Positions 17,527-26,549 are shown, counted from the first letter of the stretch. The stretch is 64,000 bases of DNA from Pseudomonas pharyngis (GCF_021602345.1 NZ_BQID01000015.1:62001-126000), one strand, 5' to 3'. Notes: generated by a model not told the origin, from the letters alone. Made by a program: numbers and translations.

Positions 17527-18543
17527 ATGAAGATTCTGGTAACGGGTGGCGCCGGCTATATCGGCTCGCACACCACACTTGCACTACTTGAAGCAGGTTA
17601 TGAAGTTGTAGTTCTGGATAATCTTTGCAACAGCAGCGACGCCGCCTTGCACGCGGTGGAAGCCATTTGCGGCAAAAGTGCGCTGATGATTCGCGGGGAT
17701 GTCTGTGACCGGGCCTTGCTGGACCGGATTTTCCAGCAGCACGCTATCGACGCCGTGCTGCACTTCGCCGGGCTCAAGGCTGTCGGCGAGAGCGTGCGCA
17801 AGCCGCTCGAATACTACGAAACCAACGTCAGCGGCAGCATCACGCTGTGCCAGGCAATGGCAGCGGCGGGGGTGTTTCGGCTGGTGTTCAGCTCGTCCGC
17901 CACGGTGTACGGCGAGCCGGCGCAGATGCCGATCCGCGAGGATTTCCCGACCGGCACTCCGACCAATCCCTACGGCCAGTCCAAGCTGATCGTCGAGAAC
18001 GTGCTGCGCGACCTGTGCCAGTCCGAACCGCGCTGGAGCATCGCGCTGCTGCGCTACTTCAACCCGATCGGCGCGCATCACAGCGGGCAGATGGGCGAAG
18101 ACCCCAACGGCATTCCTAACAATCTGGTGCCTTACATCAGCCAGGTGGCGGTCGGCAGCCTCAAGGAGTTGTCGATCTTCGGCGACGACTACCCGACGGT
18201 CGACGGCACCGGCGTGCGTGATTACATCCACGTCGTCGACCTGGCGGACGGGCACTTGAAAGCCCTGCAAACCATCGCCGACCGCACTGGCATTCATACC
18301 TGGAACCTCGGCACCGGCGACGGCTACAGCGTGTTGCAGGTGCTGCGGGCTTTCGAACAGGCCTGCGGGCAGCCAGTGCCTTACCGGGTGATGCCACGGC
18401 GTTCCGGGGACATTGCCGAGAGCTGGGCCGACGCCTCCAAGGCAGCCAAGGAACTCGGCTGGAAAGCCACACGCAACTTGCAGGACATGGTCACCGACAC
18501 CTGGCGCTGGCAATCGAATCATCCCCGGGGTTATCAGGGATGA
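17527..18543 (+). CDS. galE: UDP-glucose 4-epimerase
   Basis: A 338-residue short-chain dehydrogenase-type epimerase. The NAD-binding motif GGAGYIGSHT is at the N-terminus, SSSATVYGEP carries the catalytic serine/threonine region, and NPYGQSKLIVE is the YxxxK pair. RYFNPIGAH and GVRDYIHVVDLADGH are typical of GalE. It interconverts UDP-glucose and UDP-galactose for the polymer. The start at 17527 (MKILVTGG) was preferred to the ATG at 17515 because the family begins directly with this strand. Confidence 0.95.
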   Translation: MKILVTGGAGYIGSHTTLALLEAGYEVVVLDNLCNSSDAALHAVEAICGKSALMIRGDVCDRALLDRIFQQHAIDAVLHFAGLKAVGESVRKPLEYYETNVSGSITLCQAMAAAGVFRLVFSSSATVYGEPAQMPIREDFPTGTPTNPYGQSKLIVENVLRDLCQSEPRWSIALLRYFNPIGAHHSGQMGEDPNGIPNNLVPYISQVAVGSLKELSIFGDDYPTVDGTGVRDYIHVVDLADGHLKALQTIADRTGIHTWNLGTGDGYSVLQVLRAFEQACGQPVPYRVMPRRSGDIAESWADASKAAKELGWKATRNLQDMVTDTWRWQSNHPRGYQG

Positions 18544-18770
18544 TGGCGTTTTAGTGCAATGTTAGTTTCAGTCAGGTTGTTAGATATCGTCGGGAAATTA
18601 GACTGGCAATGCCTTTTGCAAGTCCGTAGATATAAACCTGCCGTTCGACTTTTATCAGTTGCGTAAGACTGTGAAAGAACAACGGATCTTGTTCGCGCTT
18701 TTTGCGACTTGAACTCTACCACCTCTAACCAACACCCGATGTTCAGGTGCGATGTTAGAAAGGAGTTGAT

Positions 18771-19007
18771 ATGAAGAAAGTGATGGCGATCGCCCTGTTG
18801 ACGATGTTGAGCAACTGGGCCTCCGCAGCTGAAGCGCCGCTTACAGCAGTGACCAATGTATCTGGCAGTGTCGCGGCTTCTACAGCGCCTGCTGCCAGTA
18901 CTGCCATGGTCGCCAGTGCTGTAGCGGCGTCCAACAGTGGTGGAAGTGCCAACGGCGGTACAACGGGTACCACCGGTACCACGGGTACAACCGGCACGCA
19001 CAACTAA
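18771..19007 (+). CDS. small secreted Thr/Gly-rich protein, GfcA/YjbE-like
   Basis: A 78-residue protein with a signal peptide (MKKVMAIALLTMLSNWASA, cut about residue 19). The mature part is only Ala/Ser/Thr/Val/Gly, ending in four GTT repeats (GGTTGTTGTTGTTGTHN). This is the make-up of E. coli YjbE/GfcA, small exported proteins that open the yjbEFGH and gfcABCD-etp-etk operons. The downstream genes here are wza, yjbF, yjbG and yjbH homologues, which supports the match. Strong ribosome site (AAAGGAG). A terminator follows, which could reduce readthrough into wza. Function unknown. Confidence 0.7.
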   Translation: MKKVMAIALLTMLSNWASAAEAPLTAVTNVSGSVAASTAPAASTAMVASAVAASNSGGSANGGTTGTTGTTGTTGTHN

Positions 19008-19032
19008 CTGAAGTATCTGTTGGTGCAGTACA

Positions 19033-19068
19033 GGGTCGCCCGACGAAAGTCGGGTGACTTTGTTTTTG
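19033..19068 (+). terminator. hairpin terminator or attenuator before wza
   Basis: A 10-bp stem (GTCGCCCGAC with GTCGGGTGAC, one G-T pair, 19035-19044 with 19049-19058), a GAAA tetraloop and a downstream T-rich run. It sits between the small peptide gene and wza and may set their expression ratio. Confidence 0.65.
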
Positions 19069-19097
19069 GATTCGCCCTTGAATAGCGTAGTGCCATT

Positions 19098-20213
19098 ATG
19101 ACCCGTCGTTTTTCTCTTTTATTGTTGGCAAGTATCGCTTTGCAAGGTTGCATGTTCTCCCCCGGCCAGTACCTGAGCACCAGTAGCATCACGCGCCAGG
19201 GCGCCAGCGAAAGCAGCCGGGTCGAGCTCATTCCGATCACCCCCAAGCTCATTGCCATGAACCGCGCCACGTACAAGCGTGAGTCGGTGCCGGCGGAGTT
19301 GTTGGCGACCCCGGCCGAATACCGCATCGGCAGCAACGATGTGCTGTACATCACGGTCTGGGATCACCCCGAGCTGACCGCCCCTTCGGGTGCGCAACAG
19401 CAGATCGACGCCAACGGCCGTCTGGTGCGTTCCGACGGCACCTTGTATTACCCGTACATCAAGGAAGTCCAGGCCGCCGGCAAAACCATCCAGCAACTGC
19501 GCTCGGACATCGAGCAACGTCTCTCGGCGTTCATTGCCGAGCCGCAAGTGGATGTCGCGGTGCTGCGTTTCGCCAGTCAGAAAGTCGTGGTCTCGGGCGC
19601 CGTCACCAAGGCCGGCCCCCAGGCGATTTCGACCAACCCGCTGAGCGTGGTCGAGGCCCTCGGTTCGGCCGGTGTCGATACCAACAATGCCGACTTGTCG
19701 GGGCTGATGCTGACGCGCAACGGGCGGGTTTATCCGCTCAATCTCGACGCGCTGAATCAGCAGGATTCCGAATTGCAGAACGTCTACCTCAAGGGAGGCG
19801 ATCAGCTGTATTTGCCGTACAACGACAACAAGCGCATCTACGTGATGGGCGAGGTCAACCAGCCCCGTGCGCTGAGCTTCAAGACCGCCACCATGAACCT
19901 GTCCGACGTGCTCGGCTCGGTCGGCGGTTTGAGCCAGACCACCTCCAACGGCAACGCTGTGTACGTGATTCGCGGGGTGGAAAACCTCGACGTGGAGCCG
20001 GCGAAAATCTATCAGCTTGAAGCCGAATCGCCGACCGCCATGGCGCTCGCCTCGCACTTCGAAGTGCGGCCTCAGGACGTGGTCTATGTCGGGCCTGCCA
20101 ACGTGACTCGCTGGAATCGCCTGATCAGCCAGTTGGTGCCGTCGGCATCGATTGTCGGGACGGGGGCTTCCGCTGCGAAGAACTGGAGCGAATACAGTAA
20201 CAACAGCAAATAA
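19098..20213 (+). CDS. outer-membrane polysaccharide export lipoprotein (Wza-like)
   Basis: A 371-residue lipoprotein: signal peptide with lipobox LQGC near residue 17. It continues with the polysaccharide-export domain (YRIGSNDVLYITVWDHPELTAPSG, DANGRLVRSDGTLYYPYIKEV, EPQVDVAVLRFASQKVVVSGAV) and soluble ligand-binding repeats (YVMGEVNQPRALSFK, VRPQDVVYVGP). It should form the octameric outer-membrane channel coupled to the Wzc-like kinase. It is encoded 10 kb from the kinase, next to YjbFGH homologues. Confidence 0.92.
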   Translation: MTRRFSLLLLASIALQGCMFSPGQYLSTSSITRQGASESSRVELIPITPKLIAMNRATYKRESVPAELLATPAEYRIGSNDVLYITVWDHPELTAPSGAQQQIDANGRLVRSDGTLYYPYIKEVQAAGKTIQQLRSDIEQRLSAFIAEPQVDVAVLRFASQKVVVSGAVTKAGPQAISTNPLSVVEALGSAGVDTNNADLSGLMLTRNGRVYPLNLDALNQQDSELQNVYLKGGDQLYLPYNDNKRIYVMGEVNQPRALSFKTATMNLSDVLGSVGGLSQTTSNGNAVYVIRGVENLDVEPAKIYQLEAESPTAMALASHFEVRPQDVVYVGPANVTRWNRLISQLVPSASIVGTGASAAKNWSEYSNNSK

Positions 20214-20224
20214 GGCCGCCGACT

Positions 20225-20890
20225 GTGAAAACGTTGAAAGTGGGCGTGTGCCTGATGGCGGCCGTTTTGTTGAGTGGCTGCAATCCGCTGATGAGCGCTT
20301 CGTTGAACAACCTCAAGTCCGCCGTCATCGGGCCGGATGAACTGGACGTGTCGGCGGAGCAGGTCGCGGGGGTCAAGTATCCCCAACTCAAACTGACCAC
20401 GCCGTCCGGTTCCGGGGTGTTGGCGCTGGTGCGCGAGCGCGAGGACCTGCAGTTCTGGGTCGCCTCCGGCAAGCAGGTGCTGCTGATGCGCGACGGCCTG
20501 GCCATGCGCACTGTGGGCCTGGGCGTGGAGGGTGATCTGGACGGCACGCGTCTGTCCGATGACTCGCCGTTCAAACAGGGCCTGCATCGCATCACCGACG
20601 GCTACACCAGCCGCCGCTGGATCGACCTCTACAAGGGCCAGGAAGTCGGGATCATCGTAAACAGCCGCTTCTCCCGAAAATCCCTGGAAACCCTCGACAT
20701 TCTCGACAAGGAATACTCCGTGCTGCGCGTCGATGAGCAGATTGACGCGCCGGCCATCGGCCTGCGCGCGACCAACCGTTACTGGGTCGATCCGGTGGAC
20801 GGTTTCATTGTGCAGAGTGAACAGCAACTGACCTCGCAGTTGCGGGTCAGGATCGTGCAGCTGACCCCTGACCGCAGGCATGTCCCGTGA
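20225..20890 (+). CDS. YjbF/GfcB-family lipoprotein
   Basis: A 221-residue protein with a lipoprotein signal (VLLSGCNPL, cysteine near residue 19). The rest follows the YjbF/GfcB pattern: GPDELDVSAEQVAGVKYPQL, QFWVASGKQVLLMRDGLAMRTVGLG, and a C-terminal block NRYWVDPVDGFIVQSEQQL. GTG start at 20225, 11 nt after wza. The stop overlaps the next start (GTGA). The family acts in exopolysaccharide secretion by an unknown mechanism. Confidence 0.82.
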   Translation: MKTLKVGVCLMAAVLLSGCNPLMSASLNNLKSAVIGPDELDVSAEQVAGVKYPQLKLTTPSGSGVLALVREREDLQFWVASGKQVLLMRDGLAMRTVGLGVEGDLDGTRLSDDSPFKQGLHRITDGYTSRRWIDLYKGQEVGIIVNSRFSRKSLETLDILDKEYSVLRVDEQIDAPAIGLRATNRYWVDPVDGFIVQSEQQLTSQLRVRIVQLTPDRRHVP

Positions 20891-21651
20891 AGCGGCTAAG
20901 AGCGCTCTCGGCGTGCCTGATGTTGCTTGCCGGTGCCAGCGAGGCCGCGGTCATCGTCAGCGGTGATGTCGCCAACCCGGGCCCGATCGAATTGCCGGCG
21001 GGCGGACGTTTGCGCGATGTGATCGGCGAGGCCGTGCCGAATGCCGAAGGCTACTGGCTGGCGGGCGTCCTGTTGCGTCAGTCATTGCTGGAAGAACAGA
21101 CGCGGCTGAAGGTCGGCGTGCTGTTCGATCTGGACGTGCTGCAGCGCATGGCCATGCTGTTTGACAAGCCGAGTCGTGCGGCGCTCGCCCAGCGCCTGGC
21201 CGAGCAGGTCCGGCAGATGCCGGTGACCGGGCGGCAGATCGCCGATCTCGATCCGGTGGCGGTGGAAGTCGGCTTCGCCCGCAACATCCGCCTCGACGAT
21301 GGCGATCAACTGATCTACCCGAAACGGGTCGATGAGGTCGAAGTGCTGGGCGCGGTCGCCGAGCCGTGCCGCTTGCCTTATCAGCCGTTGCAGGAGGCCC
21401 GCGAATACCTGCAGGGCTGCACGTTGCTGGAGGCCGACGCCGATGCCGATTACCTGTGGCTGATCCAGCCCAACGGCGAATCGCGGCGGGTCGGCATCGC
21501 CCACTGGAACCGCGAGAGCGGGCAGATGCCCGTGGCCGGCAGCAAGATTCTGGTGCCGGTGAAAAACGATGATCTGGATCCGCCTGTCCCTGAACTGAAT
21601 CAGCAGTTGGCCGAATTGATTGCCACGCAGTTGGCTGAGGTGGTTCGTTGA
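20887..21651 (+). CDS. YjbG/GfcC-family capsule biosynthesis protein
   Basis: A 254-residue periplasmic protein with a signal peptide (cut after SEA, about residue 20). It opens with a SLBB-like strand (VIVSGDVANPGPIELPAGGRLRDVI) and has a second SLBB-like segment (VEVLGAVAEPCRLPY). This matches the GfcC/YjbG family of periplasmic partners in polymer export. GTG start in a GTGA overlap with the previous gene; its end overlaps the TTG start of the next gene (TTGA). Confidence 0.8.
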   Translation: MKRLRALSACLMLLAGASEAAVIVSGDVANPGPIELPAGGRLRDVIGEAVPNAEGYWLAGVLLRQSLLEEQTRLKVGVLFDLDVLQRMAMLFDKPSRAALAQRLAEQVRQMPVTGRQIADLDPVAVEVGFARNIRLDDGDQLIYPKRVDEVEVLGAVAEPCRLPYQPLQEAREYLQGCTLLEADADADYLWLIQPNGESRRVGIAHWNRESGQMPVAGSKILVPVKNDDLDPPVPELNQQLAELIATQLAEVVR

Positions 21652-23726
21652 ATTTGCGTTTTGCAGCTGTGTTGTTATTGCCGTGTGGCCTGGTGCATGC
21701 CGAGCCTCGGATTACCCAGAATGATTTTGGCGGCGTCGGTCTGTTGCAGACCCCGACCGCGCGCATGTCGCCCGCCGGTGAGTTGAGCGTCAACGCCAAC
21801 CGTACCGAGCCGTACAGCCGATACAGCGTTTCGTTGCAGCCGCTCGACTGGCTGGAAGGTTCGTTTCGCTACACCGCCATCACCAACCGTCCGTACGGTT
21901 CAGAAGCGCTGAGCGGCAGCCAGAGCTATAAGGACAAGGCGGTCGACGCCAAGGTCCGGCTGTGGCAGGAAAGCCACTGGGCGCCGGAAGTGGCGCTGGG
22001 CTTTCGAGACATCGGCGGTACCGGTTTGTTTGCCAGTGAATTCTTCGTCGCCAACAAGCGCTATGACAATTTCGATTTCAGCGCCGGCATCGCCTGGGGT
22101 TACATCGGTAATCGCGGCGATGTCGACAACCCGTTGGGTTCGATCAGTGACCGCTTCAACACCCGCCCTGATCTGGAAGGCACCGGTGACGTCAACGCCG
22201 GCTCGTACTTTCGCGGCAAGCCGTCGTTTTTCGGCGGCGTGAGTTACCAGACGCCCTGGGACCGCCTCAGCCTGAAACTCGAATACGAAGGCAACGACTA
22301 CAAGCACGAGCCCAAGGACAACATCATCAAGCAGGACTCGCCGATCAACCTCGGTGCGGTGTTCAAGGTGACCGATTCCGTCGATCTGAGTGCGGCCTGG
22401 GAGCGCGGCAACACGGCGATGTTCGGCGTCACGTTCCACACCAATTTCGTCAGTCGCAAGGCCCCGGCCAAGACCTTCGACCCACCGGCCGAACCGCTGC
22501 CGGCGAAGGCGCCAACCGCGACCATGGAAGAGGTCAACTGGGCCGACGTGTCGCGCCGTTTGCAGCAGAACGCCGGCTACAAGGTCGAGCGCATCACCCA
22601 GCGCGATTCCGAACTGATCGTGTACGGCGAGCAGCAGCGCTATTTCCATTCGCCCAAGGCGGTTGGCCGTGCGAGCCGGATTCTCGACAACAGCGTCAAC
22701 GACGACATCGACTGGTTCACCGTGGTCAACAAACGCTACGACCTGCCGCTGGAAGAAACCAGCGTGCCGCGGCAGACCTTCCGCGAAGTGATCAACAACG
22801 AAGAGCCGCTGGAATCGCTGCACCGCACCACCGAGATCAACCCGGCAATGCCGCGCAACGAGAAAACCCTCTACACCGAAGCGCCGCAGCACTTCAATTA
22901 CGGCGTCGGCCTGGGCTTCAAACAGAACGTCGGCGGCCCCGATGGTTTGCTCTATCAGTTCACGGCGGATCTGGACGCCGAGTACCGCTTCAACCGCAAC
23001 ACCTGGTGGAACGGTCTGCTGAGTCAGAACCTGATCAACAACTTCGACAAGTTCACCTACGACGCGCCCAGCGGCCTGCCGCGTGTGCGCACCGACTTGC
23101 GTCAGTACCTGACCACGTCGGACACCACCATGCCGCTGTTCCAGGTCAGTCATGCCGAGCAACTGGACAAGGATTTGTACGGCATGGTCTACGGCGGTTA
23201 TCTGGAATCGATGTTCGCCGGGGTCGGGGGCGAGGTGCTGTTTCGTCCGACCGGCAAGCGCTGGTCGATCGGTGCGGACCTGAACTACGTGCGTCAGCGT
23301 GAGTTCGACCAGGGTTTCGGCCTGCAGGATTACTCGGTCTGGACCGGCCACATCACCGGCTACACCGACCTGCCGTTCGACACGCTGGCCGCGGTCAGTG
23401 TCGGGCGTTACCTGGCCGGCGACTTCGGCGGCACGGTGGACATCTCCCGCGAGTTCTTCAACGGCGTGCGCTTTGGCGCCTGGGCGACCATCACCACCGC
23501 CGGCAGCGCCGAGTATGGCGAGGGTAGTTTCGACAAGGGGCTGTACCTGTCGATCCCGTTCGACGAAATGATGAGCATGTCGACCATGCGCCGCGCCAAC
23601 CTGGTGTGGGCACCGCTGACCCGTGACGGTGGCGCGCGGCTCAACCGCAGCTTCCAGCTGCATTCGATGACCGACAGTCGGGAAGGGGACATGTTCTACC
23701 GCAACTTCGGGAAGATTACCGAGTAG
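21648..23726 (+). CDS. YjbH/GfcD-family outer-membrane protein
   Basis: A 692-residue protein with a signal peptide (cut after VHA). It starts with ITQNDFGGVGLLQTPTARMSPAGELSVNANRTEPYSRY, the diagnostic YjbH opening. Many alternating aromatic strands follow, suggesting one or two beta-barrels with a middle periplasmic domain (about 300-380). The last residues include strands ending in FYRNFGKITE. It is probably an outer-membrane component of polymer secretion. The start is TTG 21648 in a TTGA overlap; a terminator follows. Confidence 0.82.
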   Translation: MNLRFAAVLLLPCGLVHAEPRITQNDFGGVGLLQTPTARMSPAGELSVNANRTEPYSRYSVSLQPLDWLEGSFRYTAITNRPYGSEALSGSQSYKDKAVDAKVRLWQESHWAPEVALGFRDIGGTGLFASEFFVANKRYDNFDFSAGIAWGYIGNRGDVDNPLGSISDRFNTRPDLEGTGDVNAGSYFRGKPSFFGGVSYQTPWDRLSLKLEYEGNDYKHEPKDNIIKQDSPINLGAVFKVTDSVDLSAAWERGNTAMFGVTFHTNFVSRKAPAKTFDPPAEPLPAKAPTATMEEVNWADVSRRLQQNAGYKVERITQRDSELIVYGEQQRYFHSPKAVGRASRILDNSVNDDIDWFTVVNKRYDLPLEETSVPRQTFREVINNEEPLESLHRTTEINPAMPRNEKTLYTEAPQHFNYGVGLGFKQNVGGPDGLLYQFTADLDAEYRFNRNTWWNGLLSQNLINNFDKFTYDAPSGLPRVRTDLRQYLTTSDTTMPLFQVSHAEQLDKDLYGMVYGGYLESMFAGVGGEVLFRPTGKRWSIGADLNYVRQREFDQGFGLQDYSVWTGHITGYTDLPFDTLAAVSVGRYLAGDFGGTVDISREFFNGVRFGAWATITTAGSAEYGEGSFDKGLYLSIPFDEMMSMSTMRRANLVWAPLTRDGGARLNRSFQLHSMTDSREGDMFYRNFGKITE

Positions 23727-23748
23727 GTTCGGGAGAGCGGGAAGTTAA

Positions 23749-23776
23749 AGCGGGAGCCTGATGGCTCCCGTTTTGG
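23749..23776 (+). terminator. terminator after the yjbH homologue
   Basis: An 8-bp stem CGGGAGCC / GGCTCCCG (23751-23758 with 23763-23770), 4-nt loop, followed by TTTT. Confidence 0.8.
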
Positions 23777-23799
23777 TTTGTGGTGAAGGGGGATCTTGA

Positions 23800-23990
23800 T
23801 GCAGCCGTGATTGCTGTGGGAGCTGGTGTGTTGCGGGTGGTTGGCAGGTTCAAACCTGGTGTTGAATGATCCGGCGCTTTCGTCGGATCGCCGCCCGGAC
23901 CAAGCCCACTCCCACAAGGATCGGGGAATGCTGAAGATTACGGCATCACCCAAAAACCTGTGGGAGCGGGCTTGCCCGCGAAGGCGTCCG
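23800..23990. repeat. Pseudomonas REP/REPIN-type palindromic repeats
   Basis: The stretch 23958-23986 is the common Pseudomonas REP unit (GTGGGAGCGGGCTTGCCCGC core, itself a stem-loop). A degenerate copy in the same orientation begins near 23815 (TGTGGGAGCTGG) and an inverted copy lies near 23905-23915 (CCCACTCCCACA). Paired inverted REP units of this type form REPINs, moved by a RAYT transposase encoded elsewhere. Confidence 0.75.
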
Positions 23991-24059
23991 CTCAGCCGAC
24001 ATCAAATCATCAGACTTTCCTCGGCCGCAGAGCCCTCCGCCAACCCCCAAATCCCGCCC

Positions 24060-24088
24060 ACAAAAAAGGGGACTTTCGTCCCCTTGCG
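24060..24088 (-). terminator. terminator of the priming transferase gene
   Basis: Stem GGGGAC / GTCCCC (24068-24073 with 24078-24083), tetraloop, and six T on the minus strand. It lies 26 nt beyond the stop codon of the minus-strand gene. Confidence 0.85.
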
Positions 24089-24113
24089 GTGTTGCCTTCT
24101 CAAACGCTGCGTC

Positions 24114-25508
24114 TCAGTAAATATCCTTCGAAAGCAGCGTAAACGGCGTCTTCACCAGAATTTTCAGATCCAGCCACAGCGACCAGTTGTTGATGTACTT
24201 CAGGTCGATCTCAACACGCTTTTCCATCTTGTCGAGAGTGTCTGTCTCGCCCCGGCAACCGCTGATCTGTGCCAGGCCAGTGATACCCGGTTTGATTCGG
24301 TGGCGGGCCATGTAGGCGAGGATCTTGCCCGAGTAGTAGTTGTTGTGCGCCACCGCGTGCGGACGTGGGCCGACCAGTGCCATGTGCCCTTGCAGCACGT
24401 TGAACAGTTGCGGCAGCTCATCCAGCGAAGTGCGACGGATGAAGCGACCGACCGCGGTAATGCGCGAATCGTTGCGGCTGGCCTGCTTGACGTCACGGTC
24501 ATCGTGAACGCGCATCGAGCGAAATTTCCAGACCTTGATCACCTTGCCGTTCCAGCCGTGGCGATCCTGTTTGAAGAACACCGGGCCCGGCGAGTTGAGT
24601 TTCACCGCCAGGGCCACGGCCAGCAGCACCGGGCTCAACAGGATGATGGCCAGCAGGGCGACGGCTTTCTCCACCAGGCTCTTGCTCAGCGCAGCGGTCG
24701 GGCGGCTGGTCAGCGGGCTTTCGTTGAGGTAGATCGCCGGCAGACCGTCCACGACTTTCACCGAGTGATTGAGCAGTGTCAGGCTGTTCAGATCCGGCAC
24801 CCAGACCACGTCAACGTTGGCATCCAGCAAGTCCACATACATCGCCTCGATCTTGGCGGCTTCCGACAGCGGCAGCGTGATGTACAGCCGGCGGATGTCG
24901 TGGTTCTGGATCAGCTCAAGCAGTTCGTCCTGGGCGCCGACAACGCGCGGGGCGTCCGCTTCCAGCGACGGGGTATCGCCGTTGCTGACCAGGCCGACCA
25001 GCGGCAGGTTTTCGTGCTGGCTCAACTTCTTCGCCAGGCCCAGCGCCAGTTCGCCGGTGCCGACGATCAGGGTCTTGTGTTCGCTTTTGCGCGACCGCTG
25101 GTAGAACTTCGAGAACGCATGCAGCGGTGCGTACAACAGCGCCTGACCGAGGAAACCGTACACCGCCCATTCAAGAATGACCTGGCGGGAGAACAGCGCA
25201 TCGGCCTTGCAGATGAAGGCGATGAACGCCAGCCCGGCCATGGTCATGAACCAGCCCATGAACAGTCGACCCAGCCCGGTCAGGTAATTGTCTCGCTTTC
25301 GATACGCGCCGCTGAAGGTATAAGCCGGCACCGAGGCCAGTACGGCCAGGATCGTGCACATCCGATAGTAGAACTCGACGGTGCCCGTGTGCTGTTCGGC
25401 CAATATGAACAACAGGGAAACAATGAAACTCTGTGCCAGCGCCCATTGGCCCCAAAAGGTCAGTCCCTTGAGGCCGGTGTTTCGATTGATACGAAGAGAA
25501 AGATCCAT
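24114..25508 (-). CDS. undecaprenyl-phosphate glucose phosphotransferase (WcaJ-like priming enzyme)
   Basis: 464 residues. Four N-terminal membrane segments (about 20-130), a Rossmann-like CoA-binding-type domain (TLIVGTGELALGLAKKLSQHE, about 150-260), a further membrane segment near 285, and the catalytic bacterial sugar-transferase domain: KFRSMRVHDDRD, RTSLDELPQLFNVLQGHMALVGPRPHAV, RHRIKPGITGLAQISGCRGETDTL. It transfers hexose-1-phosphate, usually glucose, from the UDP-sugar to undecaprenyl phosphate, starting each repeat unit. The start at 25508 has GGGGAT upstream. Confidence 0.92.
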   Translation of the reverse strand: MDLSLRINRNTGLKGLTFWGQWALAQSFIVSLLFILAEQHTGTVEFYYRMCTILAVLASVPAYTFSGAYRKRDNYLTGLGRLFMGWFMTMAGLAFIAFICKADALFSRQVILEWAVYGFLGQALLYAPLHAFSKFYQRSRKSEHKTLIVGTGELALGLAKKLSQHENLPLVGLVSNGDTPSLEADAPRVVGAQDELLELIQNHDIRRLYITLPLSEAAKIEAMYVDLLDANVDVVWVPDLNSLTLLNHSVKVVDGLPAIYLNESPLTSRPTAALSKSLVEKAVALLAIILLSPVLLAVALAVKLNSPGPVFFKQDRHGWNGKVIKVWKFRSMRVHDDRDVKQASRNDSRITAVGRFIRRTSLDELPQLFNVLQGHMALVGPRPHAVAHNNYYSGKILAYMARHRIKPGITGLAQISGCRGETDTLDKMEKRVEIDLKYINNWSLWLDLKILVKTPFTLLSKDIY

Positions 25509-25889
25509 ACGATATCCCCAAAAGACGTCCATTCAGGTTTCGACAGTAGAAAACCGAGTTGTTAAGAGACTTGTTATTGTTGTTTGAGCCAGTGTCCTGA
25601 GGTAACAACGCCGGAATGCGGAACTGTCGTCAGTCAATAGACTAAGTTATTGCCGGGGATGCTGTCTGACGAGTTCTAACAAGATGGCACAGTGCCAACT
25701 TATTTAAATTTCCAATATGCAAACGTTAGAAAAGGTCGAAAGGCAGGGGGTGAATAACCAATATTGTGTTTGCTATCGTAGGTGGGGTCAGGAGGCGGGT
25801 ATAACCAGGGAGGGGAGAAACCAAACAGAGTGCTTTTTTATTTTTGTAATCGCACTTGTATCTGTTTGTCTTGTAGTGAGGGATGTTGT
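25509..25889. promoter_or_regulatory. upstream region of the priming transferase gene
   Basis: 381 nt without a gene, AT-rich. It contains a perfect 13-nt palindrome TGGCAC-A-GTGCCA at 25685-25697. A related spaced repeat (GGTGGCA ... TGCCAC) lies near 27763-27789, upstream of the 246-residue regulator gene. They may be sites for a shared regulator. TGGCAC resembles a sigma-54 -24 element, but no -12 TTGC lies at the right distance. Confidence 0.3.
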
Positions 25890-26549
25890 TTAGGCAACAA
25901 CTTCCTGGATCAGGCAATAACCGCGATTGCGCACGGCACGAAACAATCGTTCACCGTTGCTGGCGTTCTTGAATTTGTCTTGAAGACGGCTCAGGCACAT
26001 TTCCAGTCCCCGGTATTGCTCCGGCTCGCGGCCGATGCTGAGGATCAGATCGTCGCGACTGACAACGCGATCTTCATGGTGCAGCATCTTGCGGACCAGT
26101 GCGGTTTCAAGCCCGGTGAGACTGATTTCGACGCCTTCTTTCGTCAATGCACCCTGATCATTGTCCAGATGCCAGGCTTGGGTGCAGGGCGCGTCGGATT
26201 CGATCGTTCGGGAAGTATCAGCGGGGTTTTCGGACATGGCCGTGGAATTGTGGAATGAATGCGCCGATTGTGCTGCCAGCCATTCCGATTCGAGGGTGGC
26301 CAATATGCGCTGGGTATCATGTTCGATGCTACGTGCGACATGCTTCCTTGTGCCGCGTGGGTAAGTGAACTCCATCAGCATCGGAGTGGAAGAGGGCGAA
26401 GCAACACCTTCAATAAACATTTGTGCCTGAGACGTGCCAAACGAATTGAAACGCTCACTGGAGAGAATGCTCTCGAGTTCGCGTTGCGACGCTGAGCTGT
26501 TAGTCACGACAACAAAGTATTTTCTTGGGAGGGTCGTGCTGGTTTCCAT
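25890..26549 (-). CDS. winged-helix transcriptional regulator without receiver domain
   Basis: A 219-residue protein. The C-terminal 95 residues are an OmpR/PhoB-type winged helix: ISLTGLETALVRKMLHHEDRVVSRDDLILSIG, then the recognition-helix region LEMCLSRLQDKFKNASNGERLFRAVRNRGYCL. The N-terminal 120 residues have no phospho-acceptor aspartate and no recognisable sensor. It sits between the priming transferase and a second regulator of the same type, and may control the exopolysaccharide locus. Confidence 0.7.
   Translation of the reverse strand: METSTTLPRKYFVVVTNSSASQRELESILSSERFNSFGTSQAQMFIEGVASPSSTPMLMEFTYPRGTRKHVARSIEHDTQRILATLESEWLAAQSAHSFHNSTAMSENPADTSRTIESDAPCTQAWHLDNDQGALTKEGVEISLTGLETALVRKMLHHEDRVVSRDDLILSIGREPEQYRGLEMCLSRLQDKFKNASNGERLFRAVRNRGYCLIQEVVA

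Noticed and set aside
18955-19000. GGTACC-rich short tandem repeats as a noncoding minisatellite
   Set aside because: They encode the in-frame GTT repeats of the small YjbE-like protein and are explained by that.
25685-25697. TGGCAC as a sigma-54 promoter before the priming transferase
   Set aside because: No TTGC-like -12 element lies at the required spacing on either strand; the palindrome is better seen as a possible operator.
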